From Streptomyces sp. R33 (GTDB taxonomy: Bacteria > Actinomycetota > Actinomycetes > Streptomycetales > Streptomycetaceae): 64,000 nt of DNA. The position numbers and the translations under genes were made by a program. The number at the start of each line of letters is the position of its first letter. Position 1 is the stretch's first letter. Below, one piece after another: positions 1 to 7,823 of the stretch. The notes beneath the pieces were generated by a model that was given only the letters and a program-made list of their open reading frames with translations, was not told the DNA's origin and made no database searches. The stretch lies in contig NZ_CP165727.1 of assembly GCF_041200175.1 (NCBI RefSeq), positions 1,984,001 through 2,048,000 of the forward strand, read 5' to 3'.

Positions 1-480
1 GCCGGCGAGCCCTGCCTGCAGACCCGCTTCCTCCAGCGCCTCGACCTGCTCCGGCGCACCCGGCTGAAACCCAACGGACGCCGCTACACGCAGCAGGAGA
101 TCGCGGACGGCGCCGGCATGTCCCGGCAGCAGGCCGGCGCCCTGATCAACGGTGACCGCAGGCCCACCATGGAGCACTGCGACGCGATCCAGCGCTTCTT
201 CGGCGTCCACGCCGGGTTCCTCACCGCGCACGACGCCGACGCCCTCACCGACGCGCTCCAGCGCACCGAGCAGCAGCTGCTCCAGGACTACGCGGGCCGT
301 GCTCGCGAAACCGTACCCGCCCCGGCGGCTTCGACCGGCGATCCACTGGCAAGACTCCTTCAGAACCACGGCGTCCGGGGCATCGCCTGGCGCGCCGCCC
401 AACTGCCCAGCGACAAGCACCGGGACAAGGTGACCGAATGGCTGGACATGCTTCTCGAAAGCGTCAAACCGAATGAATGA
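1..480 (+). CDS. HTH-like 'regulator component' protein, 5'-truncated (cassette A)
   Basis: The frame is open from base 1 to the TGA at 478-480, so the real start lies outside the window. The visible 159 residues hold one unit that reads like a helix-turn-helix (roughly residues 25-60, QQEIADGAGMSRQQAGALING) followed by an IQRFFGVHAGFLTAHDADALTDAL block and a short C-terminal helical region. The same unit occurs twice in the protein at 33233-34267, so the two are paralogues and this one may also have carried a second unit upstream. It lies 67 bp ahead of the ImmA/IrrE-like gene, on the same strand. XRE-like regulators next to ImmA/IrrE peptidases are classically repressors cleaved by the peptidase; that role is inferred here, not seen. 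DNA binding is predicted only from the HTH-like pattern. Confidence 0.75.
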   Translation, partial: AGEPCLQTRFLQRLDLLRRTRLKPNGRRYTQQEIADGAGMSRQQAGALINGDRRPTMEHCDAIQRFFGVHAGFLTAHDADALTDALQRTEQQLLQDYAGRARETVPAPAASTGDPLARLLQNHGVRGIAWRAAQLPSDKHRDKVTEWLDMLLESVKPNE

Positions 481-547
481 TGACCCAGTCGAGAGTCTGG
501 GTCTGATCCTTGAGTCCTGATCCGGATCCGCGCCGACGGGGAGAACG

Positions 548-1105
548 GTGAGCATAGGCAGAGAGCAGCGCCGGTTGTGCGGCGAACTGGTGGCCGGGCT
601 CCGGCTGACCGCGCCCGTGGAACCCGTGGACCTCTACGCCGCCCTCTGCGAGGGCATGAGCCGGCACCGCGGCCGCCGGGTGGACTTCCGGATGGCCTCG
701 TTCCCGCCGGGGACGGCCAGCGGCCTGTGGCTCGACATGGCGGACCGCGATCTGGTGGTCATCGAGGAACGCACCGCACCGGACCACCAGCTGGTCATCC
801 TGGGCCACGAGCTGTGGCACATGAAGGCCGGCCACTGCAGCCACCACGTCGACGGAGCCGCCGTCGCCGCCCGGCTGCTGAGCGACGGGGCCGACCTCGG
901 GGAGACGGTCCGGCGCGTCGCCGCGCGCACGCGCGCCGACGTCTCGGAGGAGACCGAGGCGGAGACGTTCGGTTTACTGCTGGGCAGCCGCTGTCGGACC
1001 TGGCTCGCCGGTTCCGCGAGCCATCGGGCGCCCGCACAGCGTGACCAGTTGGCGGGCCGCATCGAGGCCTCGCTCGGATACCGGGGGCACAGGAACGACC
1101 GTTGA
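548..1105 (+). CDS. ImmA/IrrE-type metallopeptidase-like protein (cassette A)
   Basis: 185 residues from GTG 548, with GGGGAGA a few bases upstream. The zinc motif HELWH is at residues 87-91, followed by GHC at 95-97, and a downstream EAETFG block (about 137-142) could supply the third ligand as in ImmA/IrrE (DUF955) proteins. It aligns throughout with the protein at 34264-34827 (shared TASGLWL, VIEERT, HQLVI, HELWH, ETFGL). Codon 143 is TTA (974-976), the rare leucine codon needing the bldA tRNA in Streptomyces. The stop overlaps the TTG start of the next gene by four bases, so the two are probably translationally coupled. Databases often label such proteins 'toxin component'; toxicity is not evident from the sequence, and regulatory proteolysis of the neighbouring HTH-like protein is the more natural inference. 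Confidence 0.75.
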   Translation: MSIGREQRRLCGELVAGLRLTAPVEPVDLYAALCEGMSRHRGRRVDFRMASFPPGTASGLWLDMADRDLVVIEERTAPDHQLVILGHELWHMKAGHCSHHVDGAAVAARLLSDGADLGETVRRVAARTRADVSEETEAETFGLLLGSRCRTWLAGSASHRAPAQRDQLAGRIEASLGYRGHRNDR

Positions 1106-2289
1106 ACGGCCAGGACTACTACATACCGGCAGCCGCCCTGGCGGTCTCACTCGCCTTCAAGCTGCCGGCGCTGCGGCACAACTGGCGCGACCCGCTTCTG
1201 CGGTCGGTCTGTGCCCTGCTGATCCTGGCCGGATCGGTGTTCACCTTCGCCGCTCCGCCCACCATCGAGGCGGTCAACCGCTGGACCGGCGTCGCCAACT
1301 TCTCCGCACCGCTCGTCTACTGCCTGATCACCCTGTTCAGCGCCGCCTGCCTGGTGCTGATCGTGAACTGGCGCGGCGGCCCGGCCGAAGTGACCCGGCG
1401 CATCTCGCGCCGCTGGATGCTCGGCTACGCCGCGGTCGTCGTGGTGCTGGTGGTGCTCTTCCTGCTCGGTGAGACCCCGGTCGAGCGGCTGCGCGACTTC
1501 GACACCTACTACGCCAACACCCCGTACATCCGGCAGATGATCGCCCTCTACCTGACGGCCCACCTCGTGGCGGCCGTCGTGATGGTGGCCATGTGCTGGC
1601 GCTGGTCCCTCCAGGTGCACGGCTGGCTGCGGATCGGCCTGATGATCATCGTCTCGGGCTACATCTTCAACCTCAGCTACGACGCCACCAAGATCTCCGC
1701 GGTCGTCGCCCGCTGGGCCGGCCACGACCTCGACGGCCTGAGCACCTTCATCGCCCCGCCGCTCGCCTCCATCGGCGCGCTGATCAGCGCGATCGGCTTC
1801 GTACTGCCCCTGCTGTGCCAGCGGCTCTCCGACAGCTGGCAGACCTGGACGACGTACCGGCGGCTCGGCGCGCTCTGGCACGAGGTGCAGATCGGCGCCC
1901 CCAGCGGCACGCCCTGCGTGCAGATGTCCTGGTGGGCCCCGGCCGAACTGCGGGTGATCCAGCGCGAGTCGGACATCCACGACGGATTCCTGCACCTCGG
2001 CCCGTACTTCGACCTGAGCCGTCGCGAGGAGGCGTACGCGCGGGCCCTCGCGGACGGCACGGACGAGGAGACGGCCCGCGCCGTCGCCGACGCGGCGATG
2101 GTCGCGGCCGCCGTCCAGGCCCGCTCGGCGGACCCGGAGGGTGCGGTCATCGGGGCCAGCGAGGAGAGCGTCCTCGACACCCTCGGCAGCGCGCGCGACC
2201 TCGTACGGATCTCCCACGCGCTGCGGCATTCGCCGGTGGTGGCGGCCGTACGCCGACAGGTCGCGCTGACGGGGGGCGGACCGGCCTGA
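1102..2289 (+). CDS. DUF6545 / MAB_1171c-type seven-TM membrane protein (cassette A)
   Basis: 395 residues from TTG 1102, which overlaps the preceding stop (TTGA). About seven hydrophobic segments fall in residues 1-245, followed by a polar, probably cytoplasmic domain of about 150 residues containing a WWAPAELRVIQRES block. The loops carry striking conserved strings, AAPPTIEAVNRWTG and ETPVERLRDFDTYYANTP, that recur almost unchanged in the paralogue at 36410-37636. The family is often named 'putative transporter' but has no recognised transporter signature here; a membrane sensor coupled to the upstream HTH-like and ImmA-like proteins fits the architecture equally well. It is the last gene of the cassette. 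Function is unknown. Confidence 0.75.
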   Translation: MNGQDYYIPAAALAVSLAFKLPALRHNWRDPLLRSVCALLILAGSVFTFAAPPTIEAVNRWTGVANFSAPLVYCLITLFSAACLVLIVNWRGGPAEVTRRISRRWMLGYAAVVVVLVVLFLLGETPVERLRDFDTYYANTPYIRQMIALYLTAHLVAAVVMVAMCWRWSLQVHGWLRIGLMIIVSGYIFNLSYDATKISAVVARWAGHDLDGLSTFIAPPLASIGALISAIGFVLPLLCQRLSDSWQTWTTYRRLGALWHEVQIGAPSGTPCVQMSWWAPAELRVIQRESDIHDGFLHLGPYFDLSRREEAYARALADGTDEETARAVADAAMVAAAVQARSADPEGAVIGASEESVLDTLGSARDLVRISHALRHSPVVAAVRRQVALTGGGPA

Positions 2290-2318
2290 GCCGGCCCGCC
2301 CGTTTCCGGCCGGCGGCG

Positions 2319-3098
2319 TCAGCGCTCGGCCGCGGCCAGCGCCACCTTCGGGAACAGGTCCTGGAACGGGCCCGCGGAATCGATTCCCTCCCGGCCGTAG
2401 GGTGCGTCGAAGCTCCACACCATGAACAGCAGGAACACGATCAGCGCGCTGAACAGACCGGCCAGCAGCAGCTCCCGTCCGGACCTGCGGATCTGCAGGG
2501 TGAAGATCAGCCCCACGGTGACCACCCCGCCGACCAGCAGCCCGAACCAGACCACGCTCGGCAGGGTCGACTCGTCGGCCTGCATGCGCGAGTGGCGGGC
2601 GTCGTCGGCGGCCGCGATGTGGTCCAGCAGCGGCTGGTAGGCCTGCGCCTGCAGCTCGTTCGCCGGGCTCTGGTGCGTGACGTCGGTGCGCAGCTTGCCG
2701 AGCAGCGCGGCGCCCTGCGGCGAGGCGCCTTCGCCCGAGGTCAGCAGCGGCCAGTCCACGGCGACGGTGTGGGAGACGTACGCGTCCACCTCGCCGCGGA
2801 TCCGGTCGCGGACCGGGGCCGGGTAGACGTCGGCGCGCTGGGTGACCTCGTACAGCGACTGGGCCTCGCGGCGCACGCTGTCCTCGGCGGCGCCGCGGGC
2901 CTCCCAGACGCCGGCGATGGCCAGGCCGAGCACGATCGCGTAGACCACGCCCACCATCATCGTCATGTACTCGATGACGTCGGGGGTTTCGCTGGTGTCC
3001 TCGTCCTCCGCGACCCGGCGGTGCCGGAACGCGGTGCAGGCGAGGACGAGGGCGCAGACGAGCGCCATGGCGACGGCCAGGACCAGCCATTCGGACAC
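2319..3098 (-). CDS. DUF4239 (bestrophin-like domain) membrane protein
   Basis: 259 residues from ATG 3098 on the minus strand. An N-terminal TM (residues 4-22) is followed by a second at about 47-65 (MMVGVVYAIVLGLAIAGVW), a long helical extracytoplasmic or cytoplasmic stretch, then two TM segments near 183-204 and 213-231. This two-plus-two hairpin pattern with an EARGAAEDSVRREAQSL helix is typical of the DUF4239 family, remotely related to bestrophin channels. No ion-channel function has been shown for this group as far as I know. It follows the Pro/Ala-rich gene at 3147-3842 on the same strand with a 48-bp gap and may be co-transcribed with it. Confidence 0.7.
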   Translation of the reverse strand: MSEWLVLAVAMALVCALVLACTAFRHRRVAEDEDTSETPDVIEYMTMMVGVVYAIVLGLAIAGVWEARGAAEDSVRREAQSLYEVTQRADVYPAPVRDRIRGEVDAYVSHTVAVDWPLLTSGEGASPQGAALLGKLRTDVTHQSPANELQAQAYQPLLDHIAAADDARHSRMQADESTLPSVVWFGLLVGGVVTVGLIFTLQIRRSGRELLLAGLFSALIVFLLFMVWSFDAPYGREGIDSAGPFQDLFPKVALAAAER

Positions 3099-3146
3099 GA
3101 GGGTTCTCCCGTTGGTGGATCGGTGGGTGGGTGCAGGGCGGCGGGG

Positions 3147-3842
3147 TCAGCCGCGGCTCTTGGAACGCGGCCGCAGTGCGGCGGCGGCGAGCACGGCCGG
3201 GGTGGTGACGACGACCATGAGCATCACGGTGGACATGCCGCCCGGGCCGCGCCGCTCCAGGGCGATCGAGTGGTACGGACGCACGTGGAAGGCGCTCACG
3301 GGCGCGGCCACGGCTGCGGCCCGGGGCGGGGCAGGTGCTCCGGCCGGCGCCGGCTCCGCCACCTCCCCGGGACCCGGCGCGGGCGGCGCAGGCTCCGCCG
3401 CCGCGGCCCTTGCCTCCGCCGCCGGCGGGGGCGACTCCGCCGGCGCGGGGGCGGGGACCGCCGGCGCGGGGGCGGGGACCGCCGGCGCGGGGGCGGGGAC
3501 CGCCGGCGCGGGGCCCTGCCCCGGGTGGTGCACGGTCGGCCGCGCGGCCCCGGGCAGGACGGCCCGTACGGGAGGCCGGACCGCGGCCGGCGGGGCGGTG
3601 GGGGGCGTGGCGGCGGGCGGGCGCGGCTGCCCGGCCGGAACGCAGGCGTCGCGCGGAACCCCGTCGCCGGTGCCGGTGGCGACGGGGCCGCCGGCGCCGT
3701 CGCCGTCGGCCTGGCCGACACCGGCGGTGGTGCCGTGCCCCTGGGCGATGCCTGTGCCGACATCGGCGACCGCCACCTGGCCCTGCAGCGGGCAGAGGGC
3801 CGCCACCAGGCCTGCTCCGGCGAAGTACTGCCAAGCGGTCAC
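3147..3842 (-). CDS. Pro/Ala-rich repeat protein with C-terminal TM
   Basis: I place the start at GTG 3842 because GGGAGGA sits about eight bases upstream; the frame is open further 5' but crosses non-coding-looking sequence. The 231 residues begin with a short hydrophobic segment (WQYFAGAGLVAALCPL), continue with a low-complexity Pro/Ala region containing three AVPAPAP units encoded by 21-bp DNA repeats (3439-3501), and end with one hydrophobic helix (about 203-222) and a basic tail. No LPXTG/LAXTG sorting motif precedes the tail, so sortase anchoring is not supported. It is probably an extended cell-envelope spacer or membrane-tethered protein of unknown function. The reading frame rests on codon bias and the ribosome-binding site rather than homology. 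Confidence 0.55.
   Translation of the reverse strand: MTAWQYFAGAGLVAALCPLQGQVAVADVGTGIAQGHGTTAGVGQADGDGAGGPVATGTGDGVPRDACVPAGQPRPPAATPPTAPPAAVRPPVRAVLPGAARPTVHHPGQGPAPAVPAPAPAVPAPAPAVPAPAPAESPPPAAEARAAAAEPAPPAPGPGEVAEPAPAGAPAPPRAAAVAAPVSAFHVRPYHSIALERRGPGGMSTVMLMVVVTTPAVLAAAALRPRSKSRG
3439..3511. repeat. 21-bp in-frame tandem repeat
   Basis: Three identical 21-bp units occupy 3439-3459, 3460-3480 and 3481-3501, with a ten-base fourth copy to 3511. Each encodes seven residues (AVPAPAP) in the minus-strand gene, so copy number can change without a frameshift. It is a candidate length-variable site. Confidence 0.9.
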
Positions 3843-3982
3843 CGCGCGTCCTCCCGTTGTGAGGGTCTCGGCTGAAGAAACGATCACAACGGCGCTTCGA
3901 CACGCCGCAGACGCGTCAAGATCGCCGAGACACGGGTGACGGCCCGCCGTCGAAAGCGCGCTCGGCGGACCTGCCGGCCGGT

Positions 3983-4402
3983 TCAGCCGATGGAGAGGGC
4001 CGGGCCGGTGACCATGAGCCCGAGGTCGTGGCCGGCGTAGGCGAAGAACGCGAACATGACGAGGGCCGCGCCGCCCAGTGCCACGTCCTTGAAGAAGTGG
4101 ACCTGATCCATCATCTTGGCCTGCGGGTCCTTCTCGGCCCAGAAGCCGTGCATCAGAACGGCCGTCGGGAAGCAGAACGCGGCGAGCAGGAGCATCCCGA
4201 TGTCGGCCCACAGGCCGACTGCCACGCTCACCGAGCCGACCAGCAGGACCAGCCCGCTGACGACGACGGCGAGAGCGGGGAACGGCACTCCGCGCGACGC
4301 GGTGTATCCGGCCATCGCCTTCGTGTTCGTCAGGTGGTTCACCGCGGAAGAGGCGAAGAGGCCGATGAACAGCAGACGGCCGATGAGCACGAGCACATCC
4401 AT
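3983..4402 (-). CDS. DoxX-family membrane protein
   Basis: 139 residues from ATG 4402. Four hydrophobic segments (about 3-20, 43-62, 66-86 and 108-128) and the short N-terminal GRLLFIGLFASSAVNHL pattern match the DoxX/SURF4-like family of small quinol-associated membrane proteins; the AEKDPQAKMMDQVHFFKD loop is typical of the actinobacterial subgroup. Members have been linked to redox or detoxification roles, but this one cannot be assigned a substrate. The start is supported by an AGG-containing stretch just upstream, and the gene diverges from the sensor kinase at 4516. Confidence 0.75.
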   Translation of the reverse strand: MDVLVLIGRLLFIGLFASSAVNHLTNTKAMAGYTASRGVPFPALAVVVSGLVLLVGSVSVAVGLWADIGMLLLAAFCFPTAVLMHGFWAEKDPQAKMMDQVHFFKDVALGGAALVMFAFFAYAGHDLGLMVTGPALSIG

Positions 4403-4503
4403 GATGACCTCCGTAGGGCGCCAGGCGTCCGCGTACGGGCTCCTGCCCCCATAAGATCATTCACCCGCCCGGCCCGTTCCGCCACTGCACCCGCGAGACC
4501 CCC

Positions 4504-4509
4504 TACGCT
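4504..4509 (+). promoter_or_regulatory. -10 box of a leaderless promoter
   Basis: TACGCT ends six bases before the ATG at 4516, which places transcription initiation at or next to the start codon. There is no Shine-Dalgarno sequence ahead of this ATG. This is the usual arrangement for leaderless Streptomyces mRNAs. Confidence 0.5.
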
Positions 4510-4515
4510 GACCGC

Positions 4516-5817
4516 ATGTCCCGCGTGTCCGAAACCGCCGCCGAGCCGCCGGTCGCCGTCTGGGTGGCGCTGAAGCGGCCGGTCCGCTTCCTCGGTTCCT
4601 GGTGGCCGTGGCGCTGCTGGTCGTACCTCGGCAGCGGGATCCTCCTCGGGTACGGGGTCCTCCTCGCGCTGGCGCTGCTCCTCGGGCTGGGGGTGCTGCT
4701 GGCCGTCGCCGGGATCGGGTTGCTCCTGCTGCTCGGCGCCGTGGCCGGCGCAGTGCCGCTCGGGCAGTTCGAGCGGTGGCGGCTGCGGTGGGTGGAGCCC
4801 GCCCCCGTGCCGGATCCGCACGTCTCGCTCGCCGGGGCGGCCGCCGCCGCCTGGCTGCGGACCCGGCTGCGCGAGCGGGCCACGTGGCGGGAGCTCGGCT
4901 ACGCGGCCCTGCTCGGACCGGTGTTCGCCGCGGCCGGCTTCGGGGTCGTCACGCTGCTCGCCTTCTCGCTGATCCTCGTGTCGAGCCCCGTCGTCGTGTG
5001 GGCCCTCGCCCCCGAAACCGTGATGCTGATCCCGGGCAGGCCGGTCTCCGGCCCGCTGGAAGCCCTGGGCGGTACCGCCGTCGGACTGGCCGGGCTCGTG
5101 CTGGCCGCGTACGCGGGAGCGCTCCTCGCGGGAGCCCAGGTGAAGACCGCGCGGCTGCTGCTCGGGGCGCGCGAGGAGGACGCCCGGGTACTGGAGCTGA
5201 CCCGCTCCCGGGTCCGCCTCGTGGACGCCTTCGAGGCCGAACGGCGGCGGATCGAGCGGGATCTGCACGACGGCGCCCAGCAGCAGCTGGTCGCCCTCAG
5301 CATGACCCTCGGTCTCGCAGAGCTGGAGCTGCGCAGGGTGCCGCAGGCCGCCGACGCGGCCGAGCTGGTGGCCCGGGGCCGCGGCGAGGCGCGGCTGGCC
5401 CTGGAGCAACTGCGGGACCTCGTACGGGGGATCCACCCGCAGGTGCTCACCGACCACGGGCTCGGGGCGGCCGTCGCGGAGGTCGCGCTGCGCCACCCCG
5501 TGCCGGTGACGGTGGACCTGGACGTGCCCCGGCTGCCCGAACCGGTCGAGATCACGGCGTACTTCACCGTCACCGAGGCCCTGGCCAACGCGGCGAAGCA
5601 CAGCGGCGCCTCGCACATCGGGATCGCCGGTAAGGTCGACGGGGGCCGGCTGACTCTCTCCGTCACCGACGACGGCCGCGGCGGGGCGGATCCCGGCGCG
5701 GGAGCGGGCCTGGCGGGTCTCGCGGACAGGGTGGCGATGTTGCAGGGCAGGCTGGTGGTGTCCAGTCCGGTGGGCGGTCCGACCGAACTCCGGGTGGAGG
5801 TGCCGTGCTCCGGCTGA
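4516..5817 (+). CDS. Sensor histidine kinase, NarL/DesK type (HisKA_3)
   Basis: 433 residues from ATG 4516. The N-terminal half has paired hydrophobic segments (about 38-80 and 130-215) resembling the Streptomyces 'sensor' domain. The dimerisation/phosphoacceptor helix holds RRRIERDLHDGAQQQ with the likely phosphorylated His at residue 251. A compact GHKL ATPase domain follows, with the N box (ALANAAKHS, about 355) and G box (DDGRGGADPGAGAGLAGL). The GTG start of the response regulator lies 13 bases inside this gene, so the two form one coupled two-component system. The signal is unknown; the DoxX-like gene diverging from it is the nearest possible target. Confidence 0.9.
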   Translation: MSRVSETAAEPPVAVWVALKRPVRFLGSWWPWRCWSYLGSGILLGYGVLLALALLLGLGVLLAVAGIGLLLLLGAVAGAVPLGQFERWRLRWVEPAPVPDPHVSLAGAAAAAWLRTRLRERATWRELGYAALLGPVFAAAGFGVVTLLAFSLILVSSPVVVWALAPETVMLIPGRPVSGPLEALGGTAVGLAGLVLAAYAGALLAGAQVKTARLLLGAREEDARVLELTRSRVRLVDAFEAERRRIERDLHDGAQQQLVALSMTLGLAELELRRVPQAADAAELVARGRGEARLALEQLRDLVRGIHPQVLTDHGLGAAVAEVALRHPVPVTVDLDVPRLPEPVEITAYFTVTEALANAAKHSGASHIGIAGKVDGGRLTLSVTDDGRGGADPGAGAGLAGLADRVAMLQGRLVVSSPVGGPTELRVEVPCSG

Positions 5818-6473
5818 TCCTCGCGGAGGACTCCGTCCTGTTGCGGGCCGGGCTGACGGAACTCCTCACCCGCAGCGGCCACCGCGTCCTCGCCGCCGTC
5901 GGGGACGCCGAGGAGCTGATCCGGGCGGTGGAGGCCGAACGGCCCGACGCGGTCGTCACCGATGTCCGGATGCCGCCCGGCTTCCGTGACGAGGGCCTGC
6001 GCGCCGCCCTCGAACTGCGCTCCCGGGACGGCTCGTTGCCGGTGCTCGTCCTCTCGCAGTACGTCGCCACGGCGTACGCGACCCAGCTGCTCACCGCAGG
6101 CACGGCGGCGGGCGGCCCGGCCGGGCTGGGCTACCTGCTCAAGGACCGCGTCGGCGAGGTGGCGGAGTTCCTCGACGCCCTCGAACGGGTCGCGGGGGGC
6201 CAGACGGTCATCGACCCCGAGGTGGTCCGGGTCCTGCTGGGCCGGCAGGCGGCGGACCGGCCCCTCGCCCGGCTCACCCCGCGCGAACGCGAGGTGCTGG
6301 CCCTGATGGCCGAGGGCTTCAACAACCAGGCCTTGGCGGCCCGGCTGTTCGTCACGGAGGCGGCCGTCGTCAAACACGCGAGCAGCATCTTCATGAAGCT
6401 GGACCTCGACCCGACCGAGGGCAACCGGCGCGTGCTGGCGGTGCTGGCCCACCTGCGCGGCGCGGAGGGCTGA
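5805..6473 (+). CDS. LuxR/NarL-family response regulator
   Basis: 222 residues from GTG 5805, overlapping the kinase gene by 13 bases. The receiver domain has acidic residues near the N terminus (AEDS), the phosphoacceptor Asp53 in VVTDVRMP, and the conserved Lys in YLLKDRVG (about 112). A C-terminal LuxR-type HTH spans about 157-215 (LTPREREVLALMAEG, then NNQALAARLFVTEAAVVKH). It is the cognate regulator of the kinase at 4516. A slightly long loop (TAGTAAGGPAGLGY) before the conserved Lys is typical of this Streptomyces subgroup. Confidence 0.92.
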   Translation: MLRLILAEDSVLLRAGLTELLTRSGHRVLAAVGDAEELIRAVEAERPDAVVTDVRMPPGFRDEGLRAALELRSRDGSLPVLVLSQYVATAYATQLLTAGTAAGGPAGLGYLLKDRVGEVAEFLDALERVAGGQTVIDPEVVRVLLGRQAADRPLARLTPREREVLALMAEGFNNQALAARLFVTEAAVVKHASSIFMKLDLDPTEGNRRVLAVLAHLRGAEG

Positions 6474-6492
6474 CCCTCCGGGGCGGAAGGAA

Positions 6493-7671
6493 CTACGCGT
6501 TCGCGGACTTCGCCTCGGCTCCGCTCCTGACGTACTGCCCCGCGGAGCCGGCCACGATGCGGGAGAACCCCGGGGCGGTCACCGACCGCGCCCAGACCAC
6601 CAGCAGCACCGGCAGCGCCAGATAGCCGAAGCGCCCGGCCGGGGCCAGCAGGAAGGCCAGCGTGAGGCCGATCGCGAGGCGGTCGGCTGCCGCCACCAGC
6701 GTGCGCGGCGGCCGCACCGCCAGCGAGAGCGCAACCGCCAGGCCGCCCACCGCGAGCAGAGCCACCGTCAGCCACCAGCCCCAGGTGCCCAGTTCGGCCA
6801 GCAGATGTCCCGGCAGCGGGCTGCTCGCCGGGGTGGGCACCTCCGCACGCCCGGTAGGGAAGGCGAACACCTGACGCACCGTCTCCGCCGGCTGGAGCAG
6901 AGCGCTCGGCAGCACCAGCGCGGCCGTGCCCAGGACCGCCACCGCAGCGCAGCGCACCGCCGCCCGGCCGCCCCGGCAGGCCGCGAGCAGGGCCACCGCC
7001 ACGGCGACCGCCGGCAGCGCCGTCCACTTCAGCGCGCACGCCCCGGCGAGGGCCGCTCCCGCCAGGACCGGCCGCCCCGCCGCGGCCGCCGCCAGCGCCA
7101 GGCAGCACAGCCCGGCCAGCGGCAGGTCCACGCCGCTCACCGCCAGCGGCAGCGCCACCACCGGCGAGGCCACCAGCACGGGCAGCAGGGGCGACCGCGC
7201 CCCGCCGAGCAGGCGGCGCCCCGCCCACATCCCGCCGAACAGGACCGCCGCGCACCAGATCCGGGCGTCGCCCAGCCGTCCCAGCACCGTGTGCGGGATG
7301 CCGAGGGCCGCCATGCCCGGCAGGTACGGCGTGTACTCGTCCACTGCCGCGGGCCGGTCCACGTACATCCGCCCGGTCTCCAGCAGCAGCCGTCCTGAGC
7401 GTTCGACGACCATCACCTCGGACTGCCCCCGGCCGGTCAGCACCAGCCAGAGCAGCGGGACCGCGACGGCTCCCAGGAGGGCGGCCGTGACGGCGGCCCG
7501 CGGCCGCCGGACGGCGAGCGCCGCGGCGCACAGGTAGCCGGCCGCAGCGCACCAGCCCCACAGCCGGTGCGGCTCCAGTGAGGAGAAGAGCGGGAAGGAC
7601 AGCGCCCAGGCGGCCGCCACGAGCCAGCCGGTCGCCTGAAGGGCGGTGCGGACACTACGGGAAGGGGTCAT
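6493..7671 (-). CDS. GT-C-like polytopic membrane protein (putative glycosyltransferase)
   Basis: 392 residues from ATG 7671; the frame is open upstream only through the metG terminator region. About ten or eleven TM helices are apparent. A YTPYLPGM motif after a soluble loop (about residues 103-125) resembles the aromatic/Pro loop of polyprenol-phosphate-dependent GT-C mannosyl/arabinosyltransferases (GT87, DUF2029). The expected acidic pair of the first loop is not obvious; VDEYTP could contribute. It may transfer a sugar outside the membrane, but catalytic residues are not secure, so the call stays general. It lies downstream of metG in the same direction but is separated by a strong hairpin. 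Confidence 0.5.
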   Translation of the reverse strand: MTPSRSVRTALQATGWLVAAAWALSFPLFSSLEPHRLWGWCAAAGYLCAAALAVRRPRAAVTAALLGAVAVPLLWLVLTGRGQSEVMVVERSGRLLLETGRMYVDRPAAVDEYTPYLPGMAALGIPHTVLGRLGDARIWCAAVLFGGMWAGRRLLGGARSPLLPVLVASPVVALPLAVSGVDLPLAGLCCLALAAAAAGRPVLAGAALAGACALKWTALPAVAVAVALLAACRGGRAAVRCAAVAVLGTAALVLPSALLQPAETVRQVFAFPTGRAEVPTPASSPLPGHLLAELGTWGWWLTVALLAVGGLAVALSLAVRPPRTLVAAADRLAIGLTLAFLLAPAGRFGYLALPVLLVVWARSVTAPGFSRIVAGSAGQYVRSGAEAKSANA

Positions 7672-7777
7672 GGGCCCATTCCAGCCGCGCGCACCCGGCC
7701 GGGTCTGCCCACCCAGGTGGACAGTTCGGGGTCGGGTTTCCCCTACCGCCCCGCGTACGGGGCACGGGTACGGCGAA

Positions 7778-7805
7778 GGGGCGCGGCCCCGGAAGGTCGC
7801 GCCCC
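7778..7805 (-). terminator. Hairpin terminator after metG
   Basis: An 11-bp stem (GGGGCGCGGCC with GGTCGCGCCCC, one G-T pair) around a six-base CCGGAA loop lies 19 bases past the metG stop. There is no U-tract, as is common in Streptomyces. Confidence 0.65.
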
Positions 7806-7823
7806 TCGGCTCGGACGGGGAGG

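Noticed and set aside
1147..3903. Very long antisense open frame (918 codons) across the 7-TM and DUF4239 genes
   Set aside because: Extremely Arg/Pro/Gly-rich composition typical of a GC-biased shadow frame; no family resemblance, and it lies opposite well-supported genes.
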